A stretch of 64,000 nt of DNA from Collinsella sp. AF33-16 (GTDB lineage: Bacteria; Actinomycetota; Coriobacteriia; Coriobacteriales; Coriobacteriaceae): NCBI RefSeq assembly GCF_003475325.1, contig NZ_QRQC01000004.1, positions 1-64,000 on the forward strand. The letters are read 5' to 3'. The notes beneath the pieces were generated by a model, which saw nothing but the letters and a program-made list of their open reading frames with translations, did no database searches and was not told the DNA's origin. Below, in pieces: positions 36,362 to 43,361 of the stretch. Position numbers and translations under genes: made by a program. Each line of letters starts with the position of its first letter. Positions within the stretch are counted from its first letter, which is position 1.

Positions 36362-36867
36362 GTGCGAAGAAGCCGCCCCGCCTCGCAGGACTGGGGCGTC
36401 GCAAGAAACTCGTCGTTGTCTGTCTGACTATCGTCTGCGCCCTCATCGCCGTAGGGCTATACGCCTGGCAGTCGCAGCCCGTGCCCGAAGCGGGCGCCTC
36501 AGTCACGACGGCAGAGGGTAAATCGCGACAAGAAATCCAAGATGAGCTCGATGCCATCGTCCGCGACAACATGATGACGATTTCGGTCGCGCCGGTCGCT
36601 CAGCTACAGGAGGACGGCAAGCTGCGCGTCAACGTGCAAAACGTCCAAGACAATAAATTTCCCCAGCGATTCCGCGTCATCCAAAACGACGAGACCATGT
36701 ACGAATCCGGTGTGGTCGAGACCGGCAAGACAATCGAGACGTGCCCCGCCGGCGACATCAAAGAAGGCGAGGCATACATCGAGATCCAGGCACTCGATGC
36801 CAAGACCCTCGACAGCCACGGCAATCCGACACGTGTCAAGGTACGGGTTGAGCAAGCCGAGAACTAG
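36358..36867 (+). CDS. Membrane-anchored protein of unknown function
   Basis: A 169-residue protein with a short Lys/Arg-rich cytoplasmic start (MSAKKPPRLAGLGRRKK), one transmembrane helix (LVVVCLTIVCALIAVGLYAW) and an extracytoplasmic domain of ~125 residues predicted to be mostly beta-strand (LRVNVQNVQDN, FRVIQNDETMYESG, AYIEIQALDAK). No cleavage site is evident, so it is likely a type II anchored protein. The extracellular part may be an Ig-like fold (inference). It is coupled to the preceding gene. Confidence 0.75.
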   Translation: MSAKKPPRLAGLGRRKKLVVVCLTIVCALIAVGLYAWQSQPVPEAGASVTTAEGKSRQEIQDELDAIVRDNMMTISVAPVAQLQEDGKLRVNVQNVQDNKFPQRFRVIQNDETMYESGVVETGKTIETCPAGDIKEGEAYIEIQALDAKTLDSHGNPTRVKVRVEQAEN

Positions 36868-36957
36868 CTTTTTCGGCCGACGCGGCACCGCACGCAATTC
36901 ACCAGCATTCGTCCAATCATCGCGGGGACGGCCCGCGGCGAATAGAAAGGAACGACC

Positions 36958-37557
36958 ATGGACATCACCAGGAACATGAACGGAGCCAGAGCGCTCGTCG
37001 TGGGCGCAGGGCTCGCGCTCGCGCTCGCAATGGGCGCCGCCCCGACGCCAGCTCTGGCAGCCGGGCGCGTTGGAACCACGAAAGTAATGGTCAGGACCGA
37101 GATCGACAACGTAGAGTTCAAAGTTCCGACGGTTATTCCCTTCGTCGCCAAGGCCGACGGCACGCTTCAGGGCCCCTCAGAAGACGCGACCACCATCGAC
37201 AATCATTCGGCCTACGGCATCCATGTCACCAACATGAAGATCGACGCCATGAACACCTGGACCATTGCCGCCGACGCCAAGGCCGGAACCGCGCAGAATT
37301 CCATCGACTTTAAGGTCGGCCCCGACGGCGCACTCCAGAACGCCAGCGCCGCAATGCAGGAGACGGGCCTCGATCTTTCCAAGAATGCAGCCTTCGACAT
37401 GGGCTACCAGGGCATTGCCGGCGGCACGGACAAAATTAAGCTCAAGACAAGCGGAAACGTCGCCCGCGTCACGCGCGACATCTTCCGCGTAACCGGCGAA
37501 GGCGATCAAGTTGCAACGATCACCTGGACGGTCGAGCCCGGTGCGCACACGGCATAA
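36958..37557 (+). CDS. Secreted beta-rich surface protein of unknown function
   Basis: A 199-residue exported protein with a clear Sec signal peptide (hydrophobic core ALVVGAGLALALAMG, cleavage near PALAAG). The mature part is ~165 residues of beta-strand pattern with a DGTLQGPSEDATTIDNHSAY segment followed by GIHVTNMKID. That segment loosely resembles one in the 476-residue protein two genes on. There is no LPXTG sorting signal, WxL motif or C-terminal helix, so it is released or held by partners. AAAGGAACG precedes the ATG. It overlaps the next gene by 17 nt. Confidence 0.75.
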   Translation: MDITRNMNGARALVVGAGLALALAMGAAPTPALAAGRVGTTKVMVRTEIDNVEFKVPTVIPFVAKADGTLQGPSEDATTIDNHSAYGIHVTNMKIDAMNTWTIAADAKAGTAQNSIDFKVGPDGALQNASAAMQETGLDLSKNAAFDMGYQGIAGGTDKIKLKTSGNVARVTRDIFRVTGEGDQVATITWTVEPGAHTA

Positions 37558-37822
37558 GGCCGTCGCCCTGGCCACCGCCGTCAGTATCCTAGCGTTTGGG
37601 CCAGCCATGGCCTTTGCCCAGCAAGAACAGGCGCAGGCCGCCACGCAGGTGACGGTCGACCTCTCGGAGCTCGACCGCGGCAACTGCAAGGAACCGTTGG
37701 CACAGACAGACGACAGACGATGGCTCTTGGCAGCAGGCGCCACGGCAGCAGGCGCGGGAACCGCCGGCCTCGGTCTGCACATCAAACGCAGCCAGAAACG
37801 AAACACGGACAGGCCGCACTAA
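37541..37822 (+). CDS. Small exported protein with C-terminal membrane helix
   Basis: A 93-residue protein. GTG 37541 is chosen because it gives a good signal peptide (RTRHK then AVALATAVSILAFGPAMAFA). A short ectodomain contains LSELDRGNCKEPL, followed by a hydrophobic segment (LLAAGATAAGAGTAGLGLHI) and a basic tail. This resembles a membrane-tethered mini-protein, with a sortase-like tail layout but no LPXTG. The motif LDRGNC reappears as IDEGNC in the next gene. The ribosome binding site is weak, so coupling to the preceding gene (17-nt overlap) is likely. Confidence 0.6.
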   Translation: MRTRHKAVALATAVSILAFGPAMAFAQQEQAQAATQVTVDLSELDRGNCKEPLAQTDDRRWLLAAGATAAGAGTAGLGLHIKRSQKRNTDRPH

Positions 37823-37840
37823 ATTAGCTAAGGAGACCCC

Positions 37841-39271
37841 ATGGCATCGAAGAACCTTTTGCCCGTCGTCGCACTCTGCGGCGCGCTCGCAACCGGAACG
37901 CCTGTCGCCGCTTGGGCGACTCCCGTCATGGCAGACTCCTTACCAGCAGCCCTAAGCTCCGCACCAAATCCGTCGAGCGCCATTGCGTGCAAGCGTTTTT
38001 CGTTCGCACAGGCCGCAATCTCAACCTCGGGATGCCTTCGTCGTAATACGGACGGCTCGATAGTCGTGGATATCAATCGTTCGAACAAGGCAAACGGCTC
38101 CCAGGCGGGGTGCGCCGTCTGCACGTGGCGCTCGATTGTGCTCGATGCAGATGGCGATCCGTGCGATTTGGGGTTGCGCATCGATATCGCTTCGGTCGAT
38201 GACTCGGCGAACGGAGCGAAGGTCGCCTTCGACGGTGCGTTTTTCGAGAAAGGAGGCGGTATATGTCTGGGCTGCGCCGCCGCGAATGCAGACGATGTGC
38301 AGCCCACCCTCTCATTCACGGCATCGCTGCGGCTGACCAAGGCGGGCACCGATGCCATCGCGGCGGGAGAAGCATCCCTGCTGTTCTACGCCGCCAGCAC
38401 CGAAGACACAGACATTCATTTCGAGAAGCCGGCCGGATCGCTCAGCCTTACGCGCGGGACGGAGGCAGGCCCTATTGCGATCGATACCCACACGCTAGGC
38501 AGGCAACGCATTCTTGCCGACCCGGCGCTTCTCGAGATGGAGTGGAACGGATCCGGAGCCGTCGGGATTGTCCCCTCCGCGCTTGACGCCAAGACGCTCC
38601 CCTCAAACGACGAACCCATCAACGCAACCATACAAGAAGAGAGCACGGACAAAGAAGCAGGTGCGGGCGACACGCCGTCGCCGACAAACAGCGTCCCAGC
38701 TTCTTTCGAAGCACCGAATGAGCCCGCTACCGGTCCAAACGATCCCGAGCTCGCGGACAGTCTGGGGCTTGCTGATCCTCAGGAGATCGATGAAGGTAAC
38801 TGCTGCGTGCTTGCCGCCCTCGACCACACAGAGGTCATCGATGCTGCAAACATCGAAGTTGCCGCCGCCAATCAGCCCGTCCGCAAGTCGGCCATCATCG
38901 CATTTCCCGAATCCATCGAAGTCGTCTTTTTGCCATCGGGCGAGGTCGTGGCCCCAACACTGCTCACCTTGTTGGGCGCCAAGAATACTCGAAACGAAAT
39001 TAAAAAGGTCACGGTTGTCGACCCTGCAACCACCGCTAAACTGCGTCTATACGCCGTTGCCCCAGACGGAGGCAAGACCTTGGAATTCGATGGCGACACA
39101 CTTCTAGCCTGGCGACGTCTGGACATTATGCAAGACGTCTCGTATCAGATCGAACTCGAAGGGTTTGATCGTGCCCGCGATGCCAATATCATCGCCGCGG
39201 CTATTGAATCCCCGCAGCGGCTTATGACACTGCGCTTTGACTACTACCCCTATGTCCCGACAACCACCTGA
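37841..39271 (+). CDS. Large secreted protein of unknown function
   Basis: A 476-residue secreted protein with a signal peptide (LLPVVALCGALATGTPVAAWA). Residues ~50-240 form a Cys-containing beta-rich domain with paired cysteines (GCAVC, GICLGC). A linker rich in Asp, Pro, Thr and Ser follows (~250-310), then IDEGNCC. A second beta-rich domain begins IAFPESIEVVFLPSGEVVAP. There is no sorting signal or C-terminal helix. GCTAAGGAGA precedes the ATG. It is the last gene of the five-gene cluster. I recognise no family. Confidence 0.72.
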   Translation: MASKNLLPVVALCGALATGTPVAAWATPVMADSLPAALSSAPNPSSAIACKRFSFAQAAISTSGCLRRNTDGSIVVDINRSNKANGSQAGCAVCTWRSIVLDADGDPCDLGLRIDIASVDDSANGAKVAFDGAFFEKGGGICLGCAAANADDVQPTLSFTASLRLTKAGTDAIAAGEASLLFYAASTEDTDIHFEKPAGSLSLTRGTEAGPIAIDTHTLGRQRILADPALLEMEWNGSGAVGIVPSALDAKTLPSNDEPINATIQEESTDKEAGAGDTPSPTNSVPASFEAPNEPATGPNDPELADSLGLADPQEIDEGNCCVLAALDHTEVIDAANIEVAAANQPVRKSAIIAFPESIEVVFLPSGEVVAPTLLTLLGAKNTRNEIKKVTVVDPATTAKLRLYAVAPDGGKTLEFDGDTLLAWRRLDIMQDVSYQIELEGFDRARDANIIAAAIESPQRLMTLRFDYYPYVPTTT

Positions 39272-39389
39272 GGCTTAAATGCTGCGCATCATTCCTAATA
39301 CCACTTATATAACGTATTAGATGAGTCGCGATGTGCCTCGCATTTCGTTCTGCTACGATTGCCACGTTGGCATCAATACAGGAGGGCTC

Positions 39390-40106
39390 ATGCCGGGCTT
39401 GGGAACAATCATCAACGTTGCGCTTTTAGTTGCGGGCGGTCTTTTGGGATTAGCGGGCGGCCGCTTCATTACACCGCGCATCCAAGACACGCTCGTGAAA
39501 GCATCGGGGCTGTGCGTCCTGTTTATCGGCCTGGGCGGCACCATGCAAAAGATGCTCATCATCGATGGAAAGGCGCTAGCGACCACCGGTACCACCATGC
39601 TCATCGTCTCATTTGCGCTCGGTTCGCTCATCGGCGAGGCCATCAACTTGGAGGCCTCCATCGAGAACCTTGGCGAATGGCTCAAGCGCAAGACTGGCAG
39701 TGAGGGCGATAACGAGTTCACCAACGCTTTTGTCTCGACTTCACTCACCGTGTGCATCGGCGCCATGGCCATTGTGGGATCGATCCAGGACGGCCTGCTC
39801 GGCGACTGGTCAACGCTTGCCCTCAAGGGCGCACTGGACTGCATCATCGTCTGCACCATGACGGCCTCGCTTGGCCGCGGCTGCATCTTCTCCGCCCTGC
39901 CCGTCGCCGTGTTCCAGGGGACGATCACGTTGTTTGCCGGCGCGCTCTCCCCCATCATGACCACAGCAGCCCTCAACAGCCTTTCGCTCGTAGGCTCCAT
40001 GCTCATCTTCTGCGTCGGCGTCAACCTCATCCGTCCTCAGACCTTCCGCACGGCCAATATGCTTCCCTCCGTCGTCATCGCCGTCATATACGCCCTCCTG
40101 TTCTAA
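39390..40106 (+). CDS. DUF554 family membrane protein
   Basis: A 238-residue membrane protein with about six hydrophobic helices, starting MPGLGTIINVALLVAGGLLGL. It contains GTMQKML, SLIGEAINLE, a cytoplasmic loop of ~20 charged residues, and SLTVCIGAMAIVGSIQDGL, all typical of DUF554/YdfK (PF04474). The function is unknown; a transport role is commonly guessed. ATG 39390 has AGGAGG upstream. It is a single-gene unit placed just before the TerB operon, whose own promoter candidate starts 46 nt downstream. Confidence 0.9.
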   Translation: MPGLGTIINVALLVAGGLLGLAGGRFITPRIQDTLVKASGLCVLFIGLGGTMQKMLIIDGKALATTGTTMLIVSFALGSLIGEAINLEASIENLGEWLKRKTGSEGDNEFTNAFVSTSLTVCIGAMAIVGSIQDGLLGDWSTLALKGALDCIIVCTMTASLGRGCIFSALPVAVFQGTITLFAGALSPIMTTAALNSLSLVGSMLIFCVGVNLIRPQTFRTANMLPSVVIAVIYALLF

Positions 40107-40151
40107 ATCTATCAACGCAGCGGTATCTCGAACATCTGTTTGATGCTGTGC

Positions 40152-40157
40152 TATGAT
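40152..40157 (+). promoter_or_regulatory. Extended -10 promoter of the TerB-BrxD-helicase operon
   Basis: TGCTATGAT forms an extended -10 (TGn plus TATGAT) 36 nt upstream of the GTG start of the TerB gene. This gives a predicted 5' leader of about 30 nt. No strong -35 is visible, as is common for extended -10 promoters. Confidence 0.5.
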
Positions 40158-40193
40158 ATGAGGTCACCGTAGCTGCGTTCGAGAGGAGGAGCG

Positions 40194-41948
40194 GTGGCCG
40201 ACCAGGACATCAAGATGCTCATCGAGCGCATTATGGCCGAGGCCCGGACCCATCAGTCCGCCCGCTTCTCAAACGAAACCTACGCAGACGAGCCGATTCT
40301 CAAAACCGGCCGACAGATGCAGAATTTCCTCCCCGACCAGTACCGTAAAATGCGCGAGATATCGCGCTGGCAGGATGACCCCAAGGGCGGTGCGGGCCGC
40401 TGGCTTTCGGAAGCCGAGCTTTTTTACCGCCAGGGCCTGCTGATGGCCGGCTTTGAGGACGACTGTCCCTACAACGGCACCTTTAAGTCGTACTTTCCCA
40501 CCTACAACGCCATGAGCGACCGGCAACTGCGCGGCTACTTTACCTGGCGTGCCCAAGTGCGCCGCGGAACCGTCGAGGAAACGTCTACGTCCTTTGCCTT
40601 TCTGTATCTCTATGAGCTGATCTGCGGCATTGGCGTAGATAATCCACTCGATGGTTTTAACAAGATCAAGGCTTTTTGGGATGTCTATCGCGCCTTCGAG
40701 CCCGGCATCGACCGGTTTGCGCGCGTGTGGCTGCAAGATTACGCCGTGTTCCACGGGCTCGACCCCAAGCTGCTTCGCGACTCTAAAACCGTCATGTTCG
40801 ATAACGCCCTTATCGAACTGCGGCGCGCGGCACGAGACCTTGTACCGGCACCGTCCGGCCAGACCCCTAAGCGTCGCAAAACCTCCGAGCCCACGCTCCC
40901 CCTTCCGCCCGATGAGGTGCGCGAGGAGCGACTCATGGCCGCCATCAACGCCCTCTCCACGTACAACCTAAGTAGCTCGCGGCTCGACCGCAGCCACCAC
41001 CGTGATCTGCGCCACGTGGCGTGCGCCGTGTATGTCCGCATGGTGCGCTACTATGACACGCACCGAAAGACCGGCATCGTGGCAAGTTTATTTGGGGAGG
41101 AGACGGCCATGCCCTACACCATGTTTGCCTCGGCCGTATTCTTTGCGCCCGAGCGCCACGAGGACTGCGAATACCGTCTGGACCCCATCCATATCTACCG
41201 TTGCCAAAACGGCTTTTGGGAATGCATGCGTATCCACGGTAGTAGGCAAAAGAGCAGCAAGCTCGGTGAAATGATGCGCGCCTGCGACCAACGCCTGCGC
41301 CTGGCGCTGGACCCTGCCCATCCCCTTAAGGAAGAAAAGGTCCCCAAATATCTGGCCAAGATTATCGATGACGAGATTGTGGCATGGCTTTCGTGGGACG
41401 CCGCACACCAGCCCGTCAAGATCGATATCGATCTGAGTCAGCTGGGGCATATTCGGAGCGCCGCCGCACAAACGCGCGAGGCGCTTTTGATTGACGAGGA
41501 ACGCGAGGACGGCGCGCCTGTGGAAGTCGAGGCGACGCTTATCGAGCAACCGAACACCGAGTCTGCGCCCGACATGACTGCCGAACCTGGCGAGATGACC
41601 ATACGGCAAGACGAACCCGACGAGCCGACCGTCTCCACCGAAGAGTTTGGCGTCGTGGCACCGCTCCTCGTGTCTGCGCCCGCACCCGTAACGTCCGCGC
41701 CCATCGAAGCTGCGAACAAACTCGCGCCCGCCGCAGATGCCTTCCTTCGCGCACTGCTCGAGCAAAACGTAGCGCAAGTGACATCGGCAGTGGCGCACTC
41801 GGGGCAGAGTGAGGACATGCTTGTCGATACCATCAACGAGGCGCTCTTTGACCTGGTGGGAGACACCGTTATCGAATTCGGCGCGACAGGGCCGCAGATT
41901 ATCGAGGACTACGAAGCAGACGTGAGAGGATACCTAGACCATGAGTGA
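40194..41948 (+). CDS. TerB_N / TerB_C domain protein
   Basis: A 584-residue cytosolic protein. TerB_N (residues ~55-260) is recognised from the pattern MSDRQLRGYFTWRAQVRRG followed by FLYLYELICGIG. A central helical region follows, then an acidic Pro/Glu linker (~440-500). TerB_C (~505-584) has DTINEALFDLVGDTVIEF and IIEDYEADVRGYL. Such proteins are linked by comparative genomics to tellurite/stress and DNA-processing gene neighbourhoods, often with helicases. GTG 40194 has GAGAGGAGGAGC upstream. It overlaps the next gene by 8 nt, so the operon is translationally coupled. The biochemical role is unknown. Confidence 0.85.
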   Translation: MADQDIKMLIERIMAEARTHQSARFSNETYADEPILKTGRQMQNFLPDQYRKMREISRWQDDPKGGAGRWLSEAELFYRQGLLMAGFEDDCPYNGTFKSYFPTYNAMSDRQLRGYFTWRAQVRRGTVEETSTSFAFLYLYELICGIGVDNPLDGFNKIKAFWDVYRAFEPGIDRFARVWLQDYAVFHGLDPKLLRDSKTVMFDNALIELRRAARDLVPAPSGQTPKRRKTSEPTLPLPPDEVREERLMAAINALSTYNLSSSRLDRSHHRDLRHVACAVYVRMVRYYDTHRKTGIVASLFGEETAMPYTMFASAVFFAPERHEDCEYRLDPIHIYRCQNGFWECMRIHGSRQKSSKLGEMMRACDQRLRLALDPAHPLKEEKVPKYLAKIIDDEIVAWLSWDAAHQPVKIDIDLSQLGHIRSAAAQTREALLIDEEREDGAPVEVEATLIEQPNTESAPDMTAEPGEMTIRQDEPDEPTVSTEEFGVVAPLLVSAPAPVTSAPIEAANKLAPAADAFLRALLEQNVAQVTSAVAHSGQSEDMLVDTINEALFDLVGDTVIEFGATGPQIIEDYEADVRGYLDHE

Positions 41949-43245
41949 TACCGCATCCGCAGCACCCCGCGTGCCCAAGCGCGTCGCTGCCGTCATTCTC
42001 AACTCGCTCAAGGGCGGCGTGGTCCCGCGCATCGGCCTTCCTTACATCACCGTAGGGCGCGAGGTCGAGATCCGCGCCCTGCTCACCGATCTGAGTCTCA
42101 TCGCCGACGGTGGCGCGAGCTTCCGCTTTCTGGTCGGTCGTTACGGCGCCGGCAAGAGCTTTTTGCTCCAGACCATCCGCACGCACGCCATGGGCGAGGG
42201 ATTCGTCGTCGCTGATGCCGACCTGTCGCCCGAGCGCCGCCTGCAGGGCGGTCAGGGACAGGGCCTTGCCACCTACCGCGAGCTCATCCGCAATATATCG
42301 ACCAAGACGCGCCCCGAGGGCGGTGCGCTCAACCTTATCCTGGATCGCTGGGTCGCCTCGTGTGCCGATGCCGACGAGCCTGCCGTCAATGCCCAACTGG
42401 CGCCGCTCGAGGAAATGGTCCACGGCTTTGACTTCACCCGCATGCTCCGCCGCTACCGCGCGGCCGTATCCGAGGGCGACGAAGAAGCTATGAGCCGCGT
42501 GACCAAATGGATCCGCGGCGAATACCGCACCAAGAGCGAGGCTCGCGCCGAGCTGGGGTCCTCAACCATCATCAGCGACGATGACTGGTACGACTACGTC
42601 AAACTCATTGCGCGCTTTTTGGTCTGCAGCGGCTACAAGGGCATGCTGGTGCTCATCGACGAGCTCGTGAATCTGTATAAGATTCCCAACGCCATCACAC
42701 GCCAATACAACTACGAGAAGATCCTGACCATGTACAACGACACGCTCCAGGGCAAGGCGCAGTACTTGGGCATGATCATGGGCGGCACGCCAACCTCCAT
42801 CGAAGACCGCCGCCGTGGCGTGTTCTCCTACGAGGCCCTGCGCAGCCGACTCGCTCAAGGCCGCTTTGCACGCGAGGATCTTAAGGACATGCTCGCGCCC
42901 ATCATCCGCCTGCAGCCACTCACCTACGAGGAGTTGCTGGTGCTGATCGAAAAACTCATGCAGATCCATGCTGGCTACTTTGGCTGGACGCCCACGCTTA
43001 CCGAGAACGACTTGGTAGACTTCCTCAAGATCGAGTTCGGTCGTGTGGGAGCAGACACGCATCTGACGCCGCGTGAGGTCATCCGTGACTTTATCGAGCT
43101 GCTCGATATCCTATGCCAGAATCCCGATGCAAACGTGGCTGAGTTGCTGCAAAGCGTCGGCGACGACACGCTGGTGCCGGCAGCCGTAACAGGCGACACC
43201 GGCACCGCAGACGGCGACCGCAACTTCGCCGAATTCACCATCTAA
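41941..43245 (+). CDS. BrxD-like AAA+ ATP-binding protein (DUF2791)
   Basis: A 434-residue P-loop ATPase. The N-terminal ILNSLKGGVVPRIGLPYITVGRE stretch (split around VVPRIGL) is the DUF2791 start. Walker A is VGRYGAGKSFLL (~66-74) and the family motif is DADLSPERRLQGG. Walker B is LVLIDELVNLY (~238) and the sensor is MIMGGTP. In BREX type 2 the homologous BrxD occurs with the helicase BrxHI. Here only TerB and the helicase accompany it; PglX, PglZ, PglW and PglY are absent from the window. It probably loads or regulates the helicase on DNA (inference). GAGAGGA precedes the ATG. Confidence 0.88.
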   Translation: MSDTASAAPRVPKRVAAVILNSLKGGVVPRIGLPYITVGREVEIRALLTDLSLIADGGASFRFLVGRYGAGKSFLLQTIRTHAMGEGFVVADADLSPERRLQGGQGQGLATYRELIRNISTKTRPEGGALNLILDRWVASCADADEPAVNAQLAPLEEMVHGFDFTRMLRRYRAAVSEGDEEAMSRVTKWIRGEYRTKSEARAELGSSTIISDDDWYDYVKLIARFLVCSGYKGMLVLIDELVNLYKIPNAITRQYNYEKILTMYNDTLQGKAQYLGMIMGGTPTSIEDRRRGVFSYEALRSRLAQGRFAREDLKDMLAPIIRLQPLTYEELLVLIEKLMQIHAGYFGWTPTLTENDLVDFLKIEFGRVGADTHLTPREVIRDFIELLDILCQNPDANVAELLQSVGDDTLVPAAVTGDTGTADGDRNFAEFTI

Positions 43246-43280
43246 CCTGTCAAAAAGGGACAGGTTTATTTTGGCAGGTT
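43244..43280. repeat. Palindrome with GGGACAGG core between brxD-like and helicase genes
   Basis: AACCTGTC (43244-43251) pairs with GACAGGTT (43259-43266). A longer imperfect pairing joins AACCTGTCAAAAA with ATTTTGGCAGGTT (43268-43280), so two alternative stems are possible. It starts at the stop codon of the BrxD-like gene. It shares the GGGACAGG core with the 57.36 kb palindrome. It may cause partial termination before the helicase gene. Confidence 0.65.
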
Positions 43281-43361
43281 TTATCTGCACAAACGTTGAG
43301 ACAGCAATGCAGCAAACCATTGCCAGCCGCGTTGAGAGATTCGTTTTTGAGAGGAGGCCCC

